From the NCBI GenBank assembly GCA_001600095.1, contig BCIX01000005.1, positions 68,523 to 132,522 on the forward strand: a DNA stretch of 64,000 bases, read 5' to 3'. Both the position numbers and the translations under genes were made by a program. Shown in pieces: positions 22,379 to 34,112 of this stretch; position 1 is the first letter of the stretch, and the number at the start of each line of letters is the position of its first letter. The stretch comes from Bullera alba (Eukaryota > Basidiomycota > Tremellomycetes > Tremellales > Bulleraceae). The notes beneath the pieces are model-generated. The model was not told where the DNA came from. It saw only the letters and a list, made by a program, of their open reading frames with translations, and ran no database searches.

Positions 22379-22802
22379 GTTGATGATAGAGCACTCCGGG
22401 GTTACACTAGAGAAGGTGAGGTGAGGTCGAATGTCAACTTGAGATTTCACCTCCACTTTCTGTGACCTCCTCTTCCTCAGCCCTTGCTAATTGCTATGGG
22501 ACTCATCTCCTCTCGTTCAACCTGATCGTGTGCATGGGTTGGGCGATACATGTAGTCGGTGTGCAGAGGGATATAGGTCCGATGGAGGGCATGAATTCAT
22601 GATTCACCAGCATGATTGCCCCCAAGCTCCCCCAAGTCATAAGCATCGTCGGCAAGCTCGGCCCGTAAGACACACCCCTCCACTCGTCGATGGGTGCTGC
22701 TATGATGACTTCATCGATCGAACGGGGGTCGATGGTGTGTAGAGTTGTACGTTGCATGCACTGTCATTGTCTCTACGTCTACATATCTCTCCTCAGCTGT
22801 GT

Positions 22803-23598
22803 ATGCTTCTTCGGAGCCAGATACAGCGATCACTACTCTCACTGCCTATCGCCCTCACTCGTCAATACGCCACCACAGCAATGACCTTGTCGACTGACGC
22901 GATCCAATCGAAGTTGTTCGCCAGGACAGACTTGCCTCCCTTGGAACCTGGGACAAAGGTCTACGACGAGGGGTTGGTCAAGGAGATCGCCGGGTTGAAA
23001 GAGCACAAGCTGGTCATCGCCGGTAGGTCCCGGTGGCACTCTCACTGTCCTCCTTCACACTTGGTAGTACGGTTAAGCTGACGGACTGGGGGATAGCGCT
23101 GCACCTCGCCAACGATGATATCGAGCGTTGTCACCTGATAGCCCAAGACCACGAGGGGGTGAGTTCGAAGGGCGAAATGGGCAAGATCACAGGATGTGCA
23201 GATTGCGAGGAGCTGGCAACTGATCGATGCGCTAGGATCCAACGGGAAACCTGCTGCATGCTACCCTGCACCGAAGAGAGGGTAAGTACCACCATTCTGC
23301 TACTAAGCCTGCGCTTCTATGCTGACTTGCACCTTGTAGGCGATTACTGGAACTCGAAGTAGTGAGTCCAACTTCCCCGGCCCTCGACCAATGACATCTC
23401 TCAACTTGGTCATCCGCTGACATGAGTAGCTGGTGGTCGCGAACGACACACCCCGTCATCTCAGCCACAGAAGCAAAGGCCTTTGTGGACGCTTGTGAGA
23501 GATCGGCAGGCAAGGGAACGCCCGAGGAGGACAAGTTGAGGGCAGAGCAATGGGAGAATATCAAGTCGATCGTGCAGTGGACAAGGGAGAATCTGTAG
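22803..23598 (+). CDS. Conserved unknown protein with mitochondrial presequence
   Basis: Five exons (22803-23022, 23097-23158, 23236-23281, 23340-23361, 23430-23598) encode 172 aa. The start at 22803 gives MLLRSQIQRSLLSLPIALTR, a textbook mitochondrial targeting sequence; an in-frame internal ATG at 22881 would give a 146-aa cytosolic form. The core HLANDDIERCHLIAQDHEGD, TGNLLHATLHRREGDYWNSK and the end QWENIKSIVQWTREN look conserved and globular, rich in His and Trp. I have seen similar uncharacterised fungal proteins but know no function. Two alternative starts could give dual localisation. Confidence 0.75.
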
Positions 23599-24134
23599 CT
23601 GTCACTTGACTCGCTTTACAGTTCCAGTCTCAAGTAGCGTCCATGATTAGGCCTGCCCTAGAGTTCTCCTCTGCAGGCAGAGAGCGAGGTTGTATGCATG
23701 TGTTGTCGATGATGATGCTCTGCACTGCTCCATAAAAACCCCCTCTGTCGTGTGAGCTTTGTCGTCGCGGATCGCCGAGTCTGAAAAGTTGACAACTGCA
23801 CTCGAAGAATTGATCATGTTGGTGTTCAACATTACTTCGACCGTCACCGACTATCCTTCTTCTTATTGGAGAACACGCACTCGCCCAGCAACGACATTGA
23901 GTACTTGACGACCATCACGAAGCACTAGAATTAACATAGACAAAGGACAGCAATCATCGACATTCTGTATCAGACTCTTCGGCGAACGATCCCACATACC
24001 AGCTTCCACCCCGGATCTTGCAAGTCGACATCTTGGACATCTAGACGATTAAGCCAGCTCGGATCTACGAGCTGAGAACTTCCTCTCGAGATAGTGGTAT
24101 TGGCGTAAATACTCTGAGAAGGAGATCCTGAGCT
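23599..24134. other. Intergenic, nothing recognised
   Basis: 536 bp before FLX1. Minus-strand open frames here have no start or composition that convinces. Confidence 0.35.
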
Positions 24135-25654
24135 ATGACTCAATCACTGGCAAACTCGCCGCCCCTGTTCGGCGACCTGTCGGTGGTGAGTTCGAACTTT
24201 GAGTTGCATTTGTCGACCATCTACTGATGAGTGTTTGCTGCTAGGACCATGCTATCGCTGGATTTGGAGCCGGTATTGTCAGTACGGGTATAATGCACCC
24301 TCTCGACTTGGTTAAAGTGCGATTCCAACTCGCCGGCTCGACTCCAACCACCACTTCAACCCTGAATCCTTCCACTATCCCCCAAGCGGGTCCTTCACGG
24401 CTTGTAACACCCCCTCAGCCTACGATGGCTCCATCGCCGAATTCCTTTTCATCGCGCTTCGGGCTGCGGCACAATCAACCGCGTATAGGAACGGCGGTGT
24501 ATAAAGCCCTGGAAGAGGCAGTGAAGCAGGACGGATGGAAGGGGCTGTATCGAGGTTTGATACCGAACCTAGTGGGTGGAGCATCAAGTTGGGGTCTGTA
24601 CTTCCTCTTGTGAGTCACTCTCCCCTGATAGTTTGGGTGAAGAGAGGTGCTGATATGGGCCCAGCTATAATATGATCAAGAAGAATATGCAAGGTGGAGA
24701 CCCGAATTACCGGACGAGTAGTGGTCAACACCTCATAGCAGCCGCAGAAGCCAGTGAGTTACAATCGCCGAGGTTCCTCCTATGTCTCCAATATGGCAGT
24801 ACTGAGAGCTGACGCTTTAGGCGCCATCACTGCGATGTTGACGAATCCAATATGGGTGGTGAAAACCCGAGTATTCGCAACAGGCCGCTCCGACCCCGCT
24901 TACAGAGGACTATGGACGGCTTTGAGGACGATATACACCAAAGAAGGAATCAGAGGCCTGTACAAGGGTTCCCTGCTGGCATTGGTGGGCGTGTCGAATG
25001 GGAGTATCCAGTTTGCGACGTACGAAGGGATAAAGCGCCGGAGTACGGATTTGAAGCGAAGGATGTATGAGAAGAAGGGCAAGGAGTGGAGAGTGGAGGA
25101 TGAGAAGCTGGTGAGTCACGAGTCGGGTCAACATGAAGAGAGAAGCTGATGAGAGTAGAGCAATACCGAGTATATACTCGCCTCGGGATGGTCCAAGTTG
25201 GTCGCTATCGCACTCACATATCCGTACCAAGTGGTTCGCGCGAGGATACAAGTGAGTGATCGCGCTCAAGGCTCGCCCGTACTCTTCTGCTCGCACTCTC
25301 GCCTAGTAACATTACTTCATTTCCATTCTGGATGTTATCGCGATCCCGCCATGTTCTCACCCTGGGGATCATCAAGCAGCCCAAATGATCAAGAGCAAGC
25401 TGACCTTGTACCCTCAGAACTTCACCCCGACCACAGCCACTCCCAAACTATCCATGTTATCCGTCATCGCGTCGACATATCGCAATGAAGGTCTACTCGC
25501 GTTCTACAAAGGCCTCGGCACCAACGCCCTTCGGATCCTACCGGGCACTTGCACCACCTTCGTCGTCTATGAGAACTTGGTCTGGGGATTCAGATCACTG
25601 GCGTTACGGCGGCAGGCCAGAGAGAGGGCGGAGAGTAACGATGCATTGCGTTGA
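24135..25654 (+). CDS. FLX1: Mitochondrial FAD/folate carrier (SLC25A32 type)
   Basis: Six exons (24135-24185, 24245-24609, 24665-24753, 24821-25110, 25159-25251, 25418-25654) encode 374 aa. Three mitochondrial-carrier repeats are visible with their Px[DE]xx[KR] signatures: HPLDLVKVRFQL, NPIWVVKTRVFATG and YPYQVVRARIQ. The second signature with Trp (PIWVVKTR) and the motif YKGSLLALVGVSNGSIQFATYE are those of Flx1/SLC25A32, which moves FAD or folate across the inner membrane. A Ser/Thr/Pro-rich insert after the first signature (residues about 45-85) is longer than in yeast. The last exon is duplicated 2.2 kb downstream. Confidence 0.93.
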
Positions 25655-26618
25655 TGCGGGGGATCAAGATCGAACGACGCGACGACGTGAATACGCGACG
25701 AAGTGAAGACGTCACGATGTGACGACGTGATGTTGACACCTGGCACTGATCACTGATCACTGATCACGTGAGTTTGGACTGCAGATCGCAAACAAGGTGA
25801 CGTTGCAGTTGTTGTCTCACCTTGGCCTACGAGTAAGTTAAACTTCCATCAGCTCGGGTCGACCTGGTTGACTGGTAGTACAGCCACCCACCTCAGCGCA
25901 CGCATCTGCCTGGAAGGGTGCGAAACCCAGCATGCTCGTCATCGCCACTCGAATTAGGCCAGGAACGCCGATCGGTCATCACGCAAGTCGGTTCGGAACG
26001 TCGAATTCTAGTTTCATCCTGTTCAATCCTGTCTCACTCAGTGCATCCTTCATAACATCTCCCGGAAGCACGTTGTGCGGGGTACCCGTGCATTACCGAA
26101 GGGTAATGCGCGAACTGGTCGAAACTTCTGATGCAGCAGGCAGGGTCATCGTGCAATGAGAGTCAAAGAGCGTTGGAGGTATAAGACTCTCCAGTGCTCG
26201 AGTCGTCTGTGTTCTTTCCCCCACAACTCTTCACCTCTGAACACTACTCCAGCGACCACGATATCCTTCCTTAAAGTCCATCAATAGCTAAAGTATCGCT
26301 GAGAAGAGTCGGGTACGTCACTTGGGCAGCTAGACCGAGGACATTACTGAAATCGCGACATGCTGATTCCCCTCTCTAGTATCACGGTCACCCGGGCACC
26401 CCAAGACGCAGTGTTCGCTTGCGTCTTCACGGAATTGTCCCAGTTCATCTCGTTTCGGACCTATCTACCTCAGCTAAGGGCGACCCAAAGCCTTCGTAGG
26501 AAATTTTGATCTTGTACGAGACAAGGTACGTCGACTGCTAGTCTTCACACTCCACGAAACATTGCGTCTGCTCTCGACTTCGTGTGGACATTGGACTTTG
26601 CCACTGACAGTAAAGCAG
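25655..26618. other. Intergenic / possible leader of the next gene
   Basis: Just after FLX1 are degenerate GACGACGTGA-like direct repeats (about 25675-25735) and three tandem CACTGAT units near 25744-25764. From about 26300, a GTACGTCAC...CTCTCTAG pair with a TGCTGAT branch and a second GTACGTCG...GCAG pair look like introns in a non-coding leader of the gene starting at 26619. Confidence 0.35.
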
Positions 26619-27580
26619 ATGCCCAGGACTCGACCGGTCATGTCTCCGCGAGGGTTAAGGCACCCGTATGTGCGTATCATTACCCCAGGACAGCTGGCGT
26701 ACGCCGAAGCTTGTAAGTACAGAATCATCCTATCTTGATTCCAAATTCCTATATCGAAGAGCCTTTCCACGCCTATGACCTATCCTCCGCTGGGACAGTC
26801 TCTGTCGCCTGTACTCTGTTCTTGAACTTTCTTCCTTCCTTTCCTCATCGATCGAAAGCCCCCGCGAAGACATGTACTTTGACCCCTGGCAGTATGGACT
26901 CGAACTTTGAAGTGTCATTCAACTTTCAAGCAACCAAAGAGTGAACAGGCTCAGAGCTGACGATGCGCACAGTTTTTTCCGAGGATCCTGACATTCACGT
27001 TCGACTTGGCGCTACGCCCTCTGCCTCAGCACCACCACCTGTGGAGGACATCACCGTCCCGAGGATGCCACCAGTTAGCGCGCTCACAACTTCCACCCCC
27101 AACGTGCTGGGTGCTGGAGCGATTAATTTCGGCGAGCACCCCTCATCAAGTCTCCCGGTGGCAGTGGCTTGGCCAATGTTTCACGGCGTGACGGCATCGA
27201 CTGCGGCAGCAGTGCCGTCTGAGGAGTTTGGCGGTCACAATACAACCGCGAACCAAGTCATCGCTCCCATCGCTGGACCAGCGGTCAACGTCGCTCAAAG
27301 CGACTTATTCACAACTCAGCCTCAAGTCATCGCAACCCCAGGAGCGGTCGACGCCAGTGCTGCGGTCATTACTGGTCCGAATGCCACGAATTTGGCTCCA
27401 CGAGGGCCCACCGCCAATCAAATGTCAACGATCGAGCCTTCCGGAGACTTCATGACTCAGGTAAGTTAACGCTGAACGATTGAACATGGGAAACAAGCTG
27501 ACAACGTGGAGGACGCGATCAATTTCAACAACTTCGAGGAGCTCTACAACGCCCTGATTAGACACGGCATGGTCCTCTGA
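26619..27580 (+). CDS. Unknown Ala/Thr/Pro-rich protein
   Basis: The model 26619-26712, 26893-26940, 26973-27460, 27512-27580 encodes 232 aa in one frame. The large exon is rich in Ala, Thr, Pro and Val with no domain (for example GATPSASAPPPVEDITVPRM), so it is probably disordered. The last exon is more structured (DAINFNNFEELYNALIRHG). The 3' junction is good (GTAAGT, GCTGAC, GGAG). The small 32-nt intron and the first exons are uncertain; a start at ATG 26963 would give 188 aa. It lies between FLX1 and the relic copy of its last exon. No function can be given. Confidence 0.45.
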
Positions 27581-27688
27581 GTGTTCTCTTCGTAGTCATT
27601 TAAAGAATTGAGGATTTGTTTAATTGGAAATGCATTGTAGACTGTAGTGGTCTTGTTCAATTTGACTTCTCACGACCTTGTCACGACG

Positions 27689-27882
27689 GTTATCGCTGCT
27701 CGACATATCGGAATGAAGGCCTACTCGCGTTTTACAAAGGCCTCGGCACAAACGCCCTTCGGATCCTCCCGGGAACGTGCACCACCTTCGTGGTTTATGA
27801 GAATTTGGTGTGGGGCTTCAGATCACTGGCATTACGGCGGCAGGCCAGAGAGCGGGCGGAGAGTGATGATGCATTGCGTTGA
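27689..27882 (+). pseudogene. Relic copy of the FLX1 last exon
   Basis: From about 27697 the frame reads the same 62 or so residues as the FLX1 C-terminus (for example YRNEGLLAFYKGLGTNALRI to the end ALR), with one amino-acid change (N to D near the end). About 15 other base differences are synonymous. At the 5' edge the copy has 2 extra bases (TCGCTGCTCG against TCGCGTCG), putting the preceding codons out of frame, and no start or acceptor is evident. Similarity continues weakly into the 3' flank (GACGACGTGA repeats, CTGATCACG), so the duplicated unit is at least 350 bp. Confidence 0.8.
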
Positions 27883-28447
27883 TGCGGGGACCAAGATCGA
27901 ATGAGGTGACGACGTGAAGACGCGACGACGTGAAGATGTGTAGACGCGAATGCGATGTTTGGCAACCGATACTGATCACGTTGGAGTCTCGTGTTGCTCG
28001 CTACAGATATTAATTCAAGGGGCTGTGCAGTCGTCGACTCGTTGTTTACGAGTACGTGCGAGTTCAACTGATTGTTGAGGGTCGTATGCCTTGGTCTTCA
28101 CGGTTCTCAACGATTCATTTATCGTTAGCTTTGTAGATGTAGATGTCGCACATTGTATTCTGAACATATGAGCAGGAGATCAAGGTCAATCGAGATTGTG
28201 TATGGTGGGTCAAGCAGTGCTTTCAGACTTCAAAAATCGTGGCCTTCAGTGCCTGGCAATACGGACGCCTGTTTGAATGCCTCCTGCTCGTCAAGGCGTC
28301 TCCAACCTTTTGCGAGTAAGGAATCAGGGATGGATCTGTCATCTGGTAGAGCTATCACATCACTGGCTTGTACACTATTCACAATACTATTCACAATAAA
28401 CAACGTGACCAAGGCGAAGGATCCATACCACCTCGGTCAATGGACGG
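27883..28447. other. Flank of the duplicated segment, otherwise empty
   Basis: The first part (to about 28075) resembles the sequence after FLX1. The rest shows no gene before the convergent amidase stop at 28448. Confidence 0.4.
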
Positions 28448-30442
28448 TTACTTCTGAGCAGCCTTTAGAATACTTTGGATGACCTGCAGGCCTGCGAAAA
28501 GCTTCAAGTCGTCGAAGCGATACGCCAAGAGCTGCAGACCGATCGGCGCGCCCTTGTACAGCTCAGGTTCATCTACGTGGGCGGATCAGCGCCGGACACC
28601 TGAAGTAGAAATCACTTACAGATCGAGTGGTTATACTCGTCGGATCCTTCAGGATCGTTGATGAAGTCCGTTCTCTCTGGCTTTGGATCGAGTTCCGGAT
28701 CAGCGACAAGACCAGTGGGGAAGACGATTCCAGGGTAATCGAGGTTGTTGTAGACCGCTGTGTAGCCCCAGTAGCGGGCAGTATCGTGTGGACAAGCAGT
28801 GCCTGGGAACGGCGGCATCAAGAGTACGTCAAGGTCACTCGCCCTCCAGTGCTCTGCGTATTCCTTTCGGTACTCGTCCCGTTCCCGGCGGGTGTCCCAG
28901 CTTTGCCAGACGTCATGCAATGAGGTGAGCTCGGTGTCGAGCAGCCAGTTGGTGAGCTGCAAGGGCTGCTCCCCTGATACCTCCAAGGCCCTGCGTATGT
29001 TGTGACCCCCGTCTTCAAAGTACAGAGACCGCTGGTCAGGCCGTCAGCATACTCCACCGATGGAGAGACACTACTGTAGCTTACCAAGTTGTCGTAGCCG
29101 AACCTCTGTTTGTACGGAGCGAAGTCTACCACCTCCACGGCATCGCTTTCGCGCAAAATCCTAGCCACAGTGTCGAGCGCTCGGAGCATCGGTGGTTGTG
29201 GGATGACGACTCCGTCATGTCGCATGAGACCCACTCGAAGCTTGCGCTCCAGGGGCTTGACATGCCATGGCTGAGGGTACAGAGTAGGATCGATCGTTTC
29301 GGGTCTTCCCCCCCGAATAGCTGCCATGAACAGATCGATGTCTCGGAGTGACGAACACATTGGCCCGGTGCTGATACCGAACGAGTCACATCCGGGCATA
29401 CTTGGCAAAATCAGCGGCCTGGAGAATGTTCATCGACCACTCACTAGAAAAGGTATCCGTCCGTTGGCATGGTCTTGGTCGTTGGCCTGAATCCAAAGAT
29501 ACCCGTATTACCGGCAGGGTTTCGGATGGAGCCACCGCCGTCACTGTCAAGACTGTATAAGGGTATATCTCAATTTACGGCCACTCAGAGACTCACGTTC
29601 CGATACCCAAGCAAGAACCTTTCATCGCTATCAGACTCGATTCGCCGCCCGACGATCCCCCGGGCGTCAAGTTGCGGTTGTGGGGATTGACCTGGCAAGT
29701 CAGCAGAGCTCTACAGACTTTGCTCACCGAACGGCCGTAGACGCTGTGAGTCTCCAGGTGCATTATGGTCTGTGGTTGGTTCGTTTTGACGTAAAGCACT
29801 GCCCCAAGCTTGCGCAGCATCTTGATGATGTCCGCGTCCTCCTTCGCGATGGCAATTCCAGATGCAAAGCCGTTCGAGACAGCTTGTCCTTGCACCGAGA
29901 TGTGGTCCTTGGAGCCGTAGTGAGCTCTATTCTGCGACGACACACTGGAACAGCTCCGTCCACCTACCTTGATGGAGATTGGTACCCCGTGAAGCGGCCC
30001 GAGGATCTTTCCATTCTTGGCATAATAGTCGTCCAGCTCCGCAGCCTGTCTGATGCCGTCTTGGAGGAAGAAGTCTGTGAGGCCTGTAAGAGGGTTAGAC
30101 GAGTTCTTTTCCCAACGAGTGTAACTCACAGCATACAAGCTGCTGGGCGATCGCCGCGCGCCTGCCAAAAGCCGTCACAACGGCCACGGCAGTCACTCTT
30201 CCTTGGGCGATCTCGTCTCGGACTCCTGTCGCGTCGAGATTGGTCAAACGGATCTCCTCGCTGGTAAGGAGTCCACAGCTCTCTGGTATGCCGGTGACGT
30301 CGGTAGGCAGGTCATCGAGAATTTGCTTGGGGAGAATACAATCTGCTGGAAGCTTGCTGTGGAGGTTTGCACGCAATTCGCGCTTTCTGCTTTCGAAGGA
30401 CTCGGAACCGGTGATGGTCTCGAGGCTGGATGGGTCTGTCAT
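28448..30442 (-). CDS. Amidase-signature hydrolase (acetamidase-like)
   Basis: Eight exons (30130-30442, 29968-30083, 29728-29907, 29597-29691, 29445-29543, 29085-29400, 28620-29031, 28448-28572) encode 551 aa. The Ser-cisSer-Lys triad is complete: K143 in GVPISIK, the Gly/Ser loop TPGGSSGGE (S216/S217) and the nucleophile S240 in GTDGGGSIRNPA. The C-terminal APIGLQLLAYRFDD matches AmdS-type fungal amidases, which cleave small amides to acid and ammonia for nitrogen supply; FAAH-like lipid amidases share the fold. It is divergent from an MFS transporter (332-bp gap), which suggests shared control and use of an amide or its product. No membrane anchor is present. Confidence 0.92.
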
Positions 30443-30774
30443 GGTGGACGCCGTTCGTGAAGCATCCTCCGACTACAGCACCCTCGGCGTATATATCCTC
30501 GAACAGCTTATCAACGCATGAAAGGCTAATTACCGGCAATTACCGCGGTGCCTTATCGTCTTGTTCGCCACTCGCTTCTCGGTTAGTATCTAGTAATCTG
30601 TTGTCGCTACTCGCTTCTCGGCAATCTCCAGAGATCCCAAGATGTCTCTCGATCAGTCCCATCACCAACTCTCTCCGAGTTTGTCAAAGTCCGGAAGATA
30701 AGGTCAGATGCACTCTATATATGTAGTCTCGGCGAGGCAGGGTGTCGCAAGCAGTCGTCAACAATCTTGTCGCC
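30443..30774. promoter_or_regulatory. Shared promoter of amidase and MFS transporter
   Basis: A 332-bp head-to-head gap. A near-duplicate pair of short segments (CGCCACTCGCTTCTCGG at about 30567 and CGCTACTCGCTTCTCGG at about 30606) could be a repeated binding site. TATATATG occurs near 30717-30724, about 50 bp before the transporter ATG. Confidence 0.4.
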
Positions 30775-32863
30775 ATGTCTGAACTGCCAATCCCAGGCTC
30801 TGTCCAACTCATCGATTCGGGAGCAGTGTCTCACTCACACACGGACGACGTGCTGCTGGTGCCAAAGCCATCCAACGACGTCAACGACCCCCTGCGATGG
30901 TCTCAAAACCGTAAGCAGATTGCGCACCTCATGCTTGTACTGTGTGAGTGCTGTAGTGCGCCGACAATACGAAGTGCTTGCTGATGATGCTTTGCATAGA
31001 CACCACTACTGTCGGAATATCGTGTACCGCACTATACTCCGTGCTTGTGCCCATAGAGGAAGCCACCAGCATTCCGCTGTCGACTCTCAACGCCGGAACA
31101 GGCTACAGTGAGCTCAATCACGTATGACACATGCCCTGAGACTGACGATCAACAGTGTTCCTCTGTACGTTGCTGGAATTTCCACTTCCTGACTGAGACT
31201 GACATTACACTCCAAGTACTCGGATGGGGCGGATTACTCACGCAACCCCTCGCAATGACATTTGGGAAGCGCCCTGTCTACTTGTTCTCCCAAGCTGCCT
31301 CAATCGTGGGTGTCTCGCAATCTGGCAGACAAGCGGTTAACGAACAACATAGGGAGTGGTCTTGTGGATGGCCTTCATAAGGACCGAATCGCAGTGGCTC
31401 GCCAATAAGGTGATCCAAGGTCTGGTGGCATCGCCAATCGAGATGCTCATCGAAGTCTCCATCGTGGACATGGTGAGTGATCCTTTCGATACCTGACAAC
31501 AATCTGATCAGTCCCTCCGCTAGTTTTACGCGCACGAGCGTGGGTTCTACCTGGGTCTCTACGCATTTGTGCTGTTTGGCAGCAACTTTGTAGCACCTAT
31601 GATTGCGGGAGTGAGTAGTCAAACCTGCTTCCGCGATCGACTCTGACCAAAATCTCAGTGGATAAATGAGCTCCACGGCTATAAGTGGGTCTTCTACTTC
31701 TCCGCCATCCAACAAGCGGTCGGTCTCGTCTTGTCTATCCTGTTCTTAGAAGAGGTGAGTAACAACAAAACACCCCAGGCGACTGACATCGCCGTATCTT
31801 AGACCAACTATCACAGAGTCGACGTAGAGACAAGAGACAACCCCGTCGAATATGACGAGAACGCTCTCGAATCGGAGAAGACTGTCGATGCTGTCAATAT
31901 CGTTCAACCAGCGCTATCCCGGTCAACGGAGGCCGGTCTACAAGGGACCGTGCCCAGCAGGCTTCGACGCATGGGATTATTCCAGCAGAGGTACACGACT
32001 ATGAAGCAGATGGTGACGATGATGTGGAGACCGCTTTACCTGTTACGTTTTCCCTGTGTCTTCTGGTGAGTGTCCTCGTGTTCGCGTGAATATCAATTGA
32101 CCGCGTATCAGGGCTGGATTTGTCTACGGTGCATCGCTGGTCTGGTACAACGTTCTCAACGCAACGACAAGTCTGATCTTCTCTGGACCGCCGTACAATT
32201 TCCGCTCCGGATTCGTCGGTCTCACCTACATCGGACCTTTGATCGGAGTGTTCATATCGTGAGTTGATCAAACTTTTTAAAAAAAGGGACCTGTTCTGAC
32301 ATGGCATCGTGTCAGCGCGATGTGGTCAGGTTGGTTCGGCGACAAATTCATGCTCTGGCTAGCGCGGAGGAAGAACGGGGTCAGAGAGCCAGAAGATCGG
32401 CTGTGGCTGATGGCTGCGCCAACCATACTTGCACCTGTGGCCTTGATCCTGTGGGGGGTCGGAGCGGCCAAGGGGATCCACTGGGTGGGCCTAGTGTTCG
32501 GAGGAGGAATAATGGCATGTGGTTCTGCCATCGGCGCCGCGCTCACCATCAACTACGCGATCGATTGCTACAAGGACCTCGCACCGGAAGTGATGCTCAG
32601 TGTTATGCTGGTGCGGAACACGCTGTCTTTCGCAGTGGTGAGTGGTTGACTGGGACGTGACGTCTCGTGCTGATGTCAAAAAGGGCTACGGGATCACTCC
32701 ATGGCTGGACATGGGACTCCAGAACACGTTCATCACTGCAGGTATGGTTGGGCTCGCTGTCAATGCGTCTTTCTTGATAGTCATCCGATGGGGCAAGTCG
32801 TGGAGGAAGGCTTCGGCCAGGCGTTACTGGAATTTTGTAGAGTCCAGCGTGTTCAAGCACTAA
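30775..32863 (+). CDS. MFS transporter, Hol1-like
   Basis: Eleven exons (30775-30943, 31000-31107, 31156-31164, 31217-31305, 31353-31472, 31524-31610, 31659-31754, 31803-32065, 32112-32258, 32316-32637, 32684-32863) encode 529 aa. The start with NDPLRWSQNRKQ and the second-segment block GYMFLLLGWGGLLTQPLAMT with FGKRPVYLFS are typical of the fungal DHA1/Hol1 group. Twelve hydrophobic segments are split by a long cytosolic loop (residues about 225-300). The 9-nt third exon is required: it supplies MFL between GTGY and LLGW. The substrate is unknown; Hol1 proteins take organic cations or polyamines. It faces the amidase gene. Confidence 0.9.
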
Positions 32864-34112
32864 ATTTGCAGCGAAGTATGCGTCCGCTCAAGCGGGTTTT
32901 GGCACTTTTTGTAGGATGAAGAAACTCATGCACACATGACCTCGCTACCGTGTATGGCTTCGACGTGCCAATCTTCATTGGGACAACTTGTATTGCTTGA
33001 GTGCTCACCAAGCGATGTGCTCGAAGCCTCGAGCCGGAGCCGTCCTCCCCGCACGTTGCGTGACAAGGTCGTCGGAGACCACAGAGCTGGCCTGAATGTC
33101 AACAATATACCACTCCAGCGCCAATCAAGCTCTGACGACCATGACGAATGAGCTGTGACACCGTGCTAAAAAATTGCTTGAGATTGAAAGCAAAGAGACG
33201 CGAGATTCGTGTTTCGGTGGCCTGGTGTTACTTCTAGCCCCATGAGTCGTGGGCAAACGTAGCTAACTCGATACTTTCTGGATATTTGTAATGCCGAGAT
33301 ATTGTCACAGGGCTGGGGTTTGAGTGCGCGGGGTCTATGCGGTGGGGTGCATTAATTGACTAAGGCGAGGGCAAGTACAAAGCAAAAGCGGATAAAGAAT
33401 CTACACCAGTCACTCTCTCTCTCGATATATATCCTAAATCCATCCAGGCAGTACTTCTCCGAATCTCCGTATCCGTACTCGCTGTTCTCCATATTCTCCA
33501 TGGGACTGAGACTGGCCAGTGACTAGTGACGTCTGAGGATGTTGCAGGCTGAGATGGTGATGCACTCGATTGAAGATGATGTCTTGAGTGAGGTGATGAA
33601 ACTGGGGTGAAACTGGTGATGTCTCGATCGGCGATTTGACCGGTTTTGGCATGGTGATCGGATGGCTTCTGTAGTTGATTCCGGGGGAAGGTGTCTAGGG
33701 TGACAGATATGTTGGCTACATGTCTGCCAAGTCTTAGCTCTCTAGCTTTCATGTAGCTTTCTCCAGGACGGCTTGAAGACAAATGAAAGGGTTTCTAAAG
33801 ACGATGTTTGAAAATGATTAGCAACTCTTCTGACACCCCTCGACATAAAATCTAATCAACTGTAATAAAAACGCTACTAATCGTAAGCGGTAACCCACAA
33901 TTGTAGTGTCCATTAGAAAATTGCCGCCAGCTACATACGAAAATTGTCAGACGCCACCCGCCCGCCAAGGGCCGTGCCTGGCCGTGCGGGCTGGTGTTCA
34001 GCTTGCGTGAGTCACGGCGTCACGCTAGCCCGGCGCCTTATCGTCCCTCCTTCCTGAGCTCCCTGGACATTGCTTTGTTGTTGTTGCGCTCACATATGTT
34101 GCCGCCGCGGTC
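32864..34112. other. Long intergenic stretch with an AT-rich part
   Basis: 1.25 kb lies between the transporter and the regulator gene. The segment from about 33795 to 33955 is clearly more AT-rich than its surroundings (runs such as AAAATCTAATC and TAATAAAAACG). No frame, RNA gene or terminal repeat was recognised. Confidence 0.4.

Noticed and set aside
22503..22757. 84-codon minus-strand frame with a hydrophobic stretch (SLPTMLMTWGSLGAIML)
   Set aside because: It would start 45 bp from the next gene's start, no family is recognised and splicing options are ambiguous; it could still be a small membrane protein.
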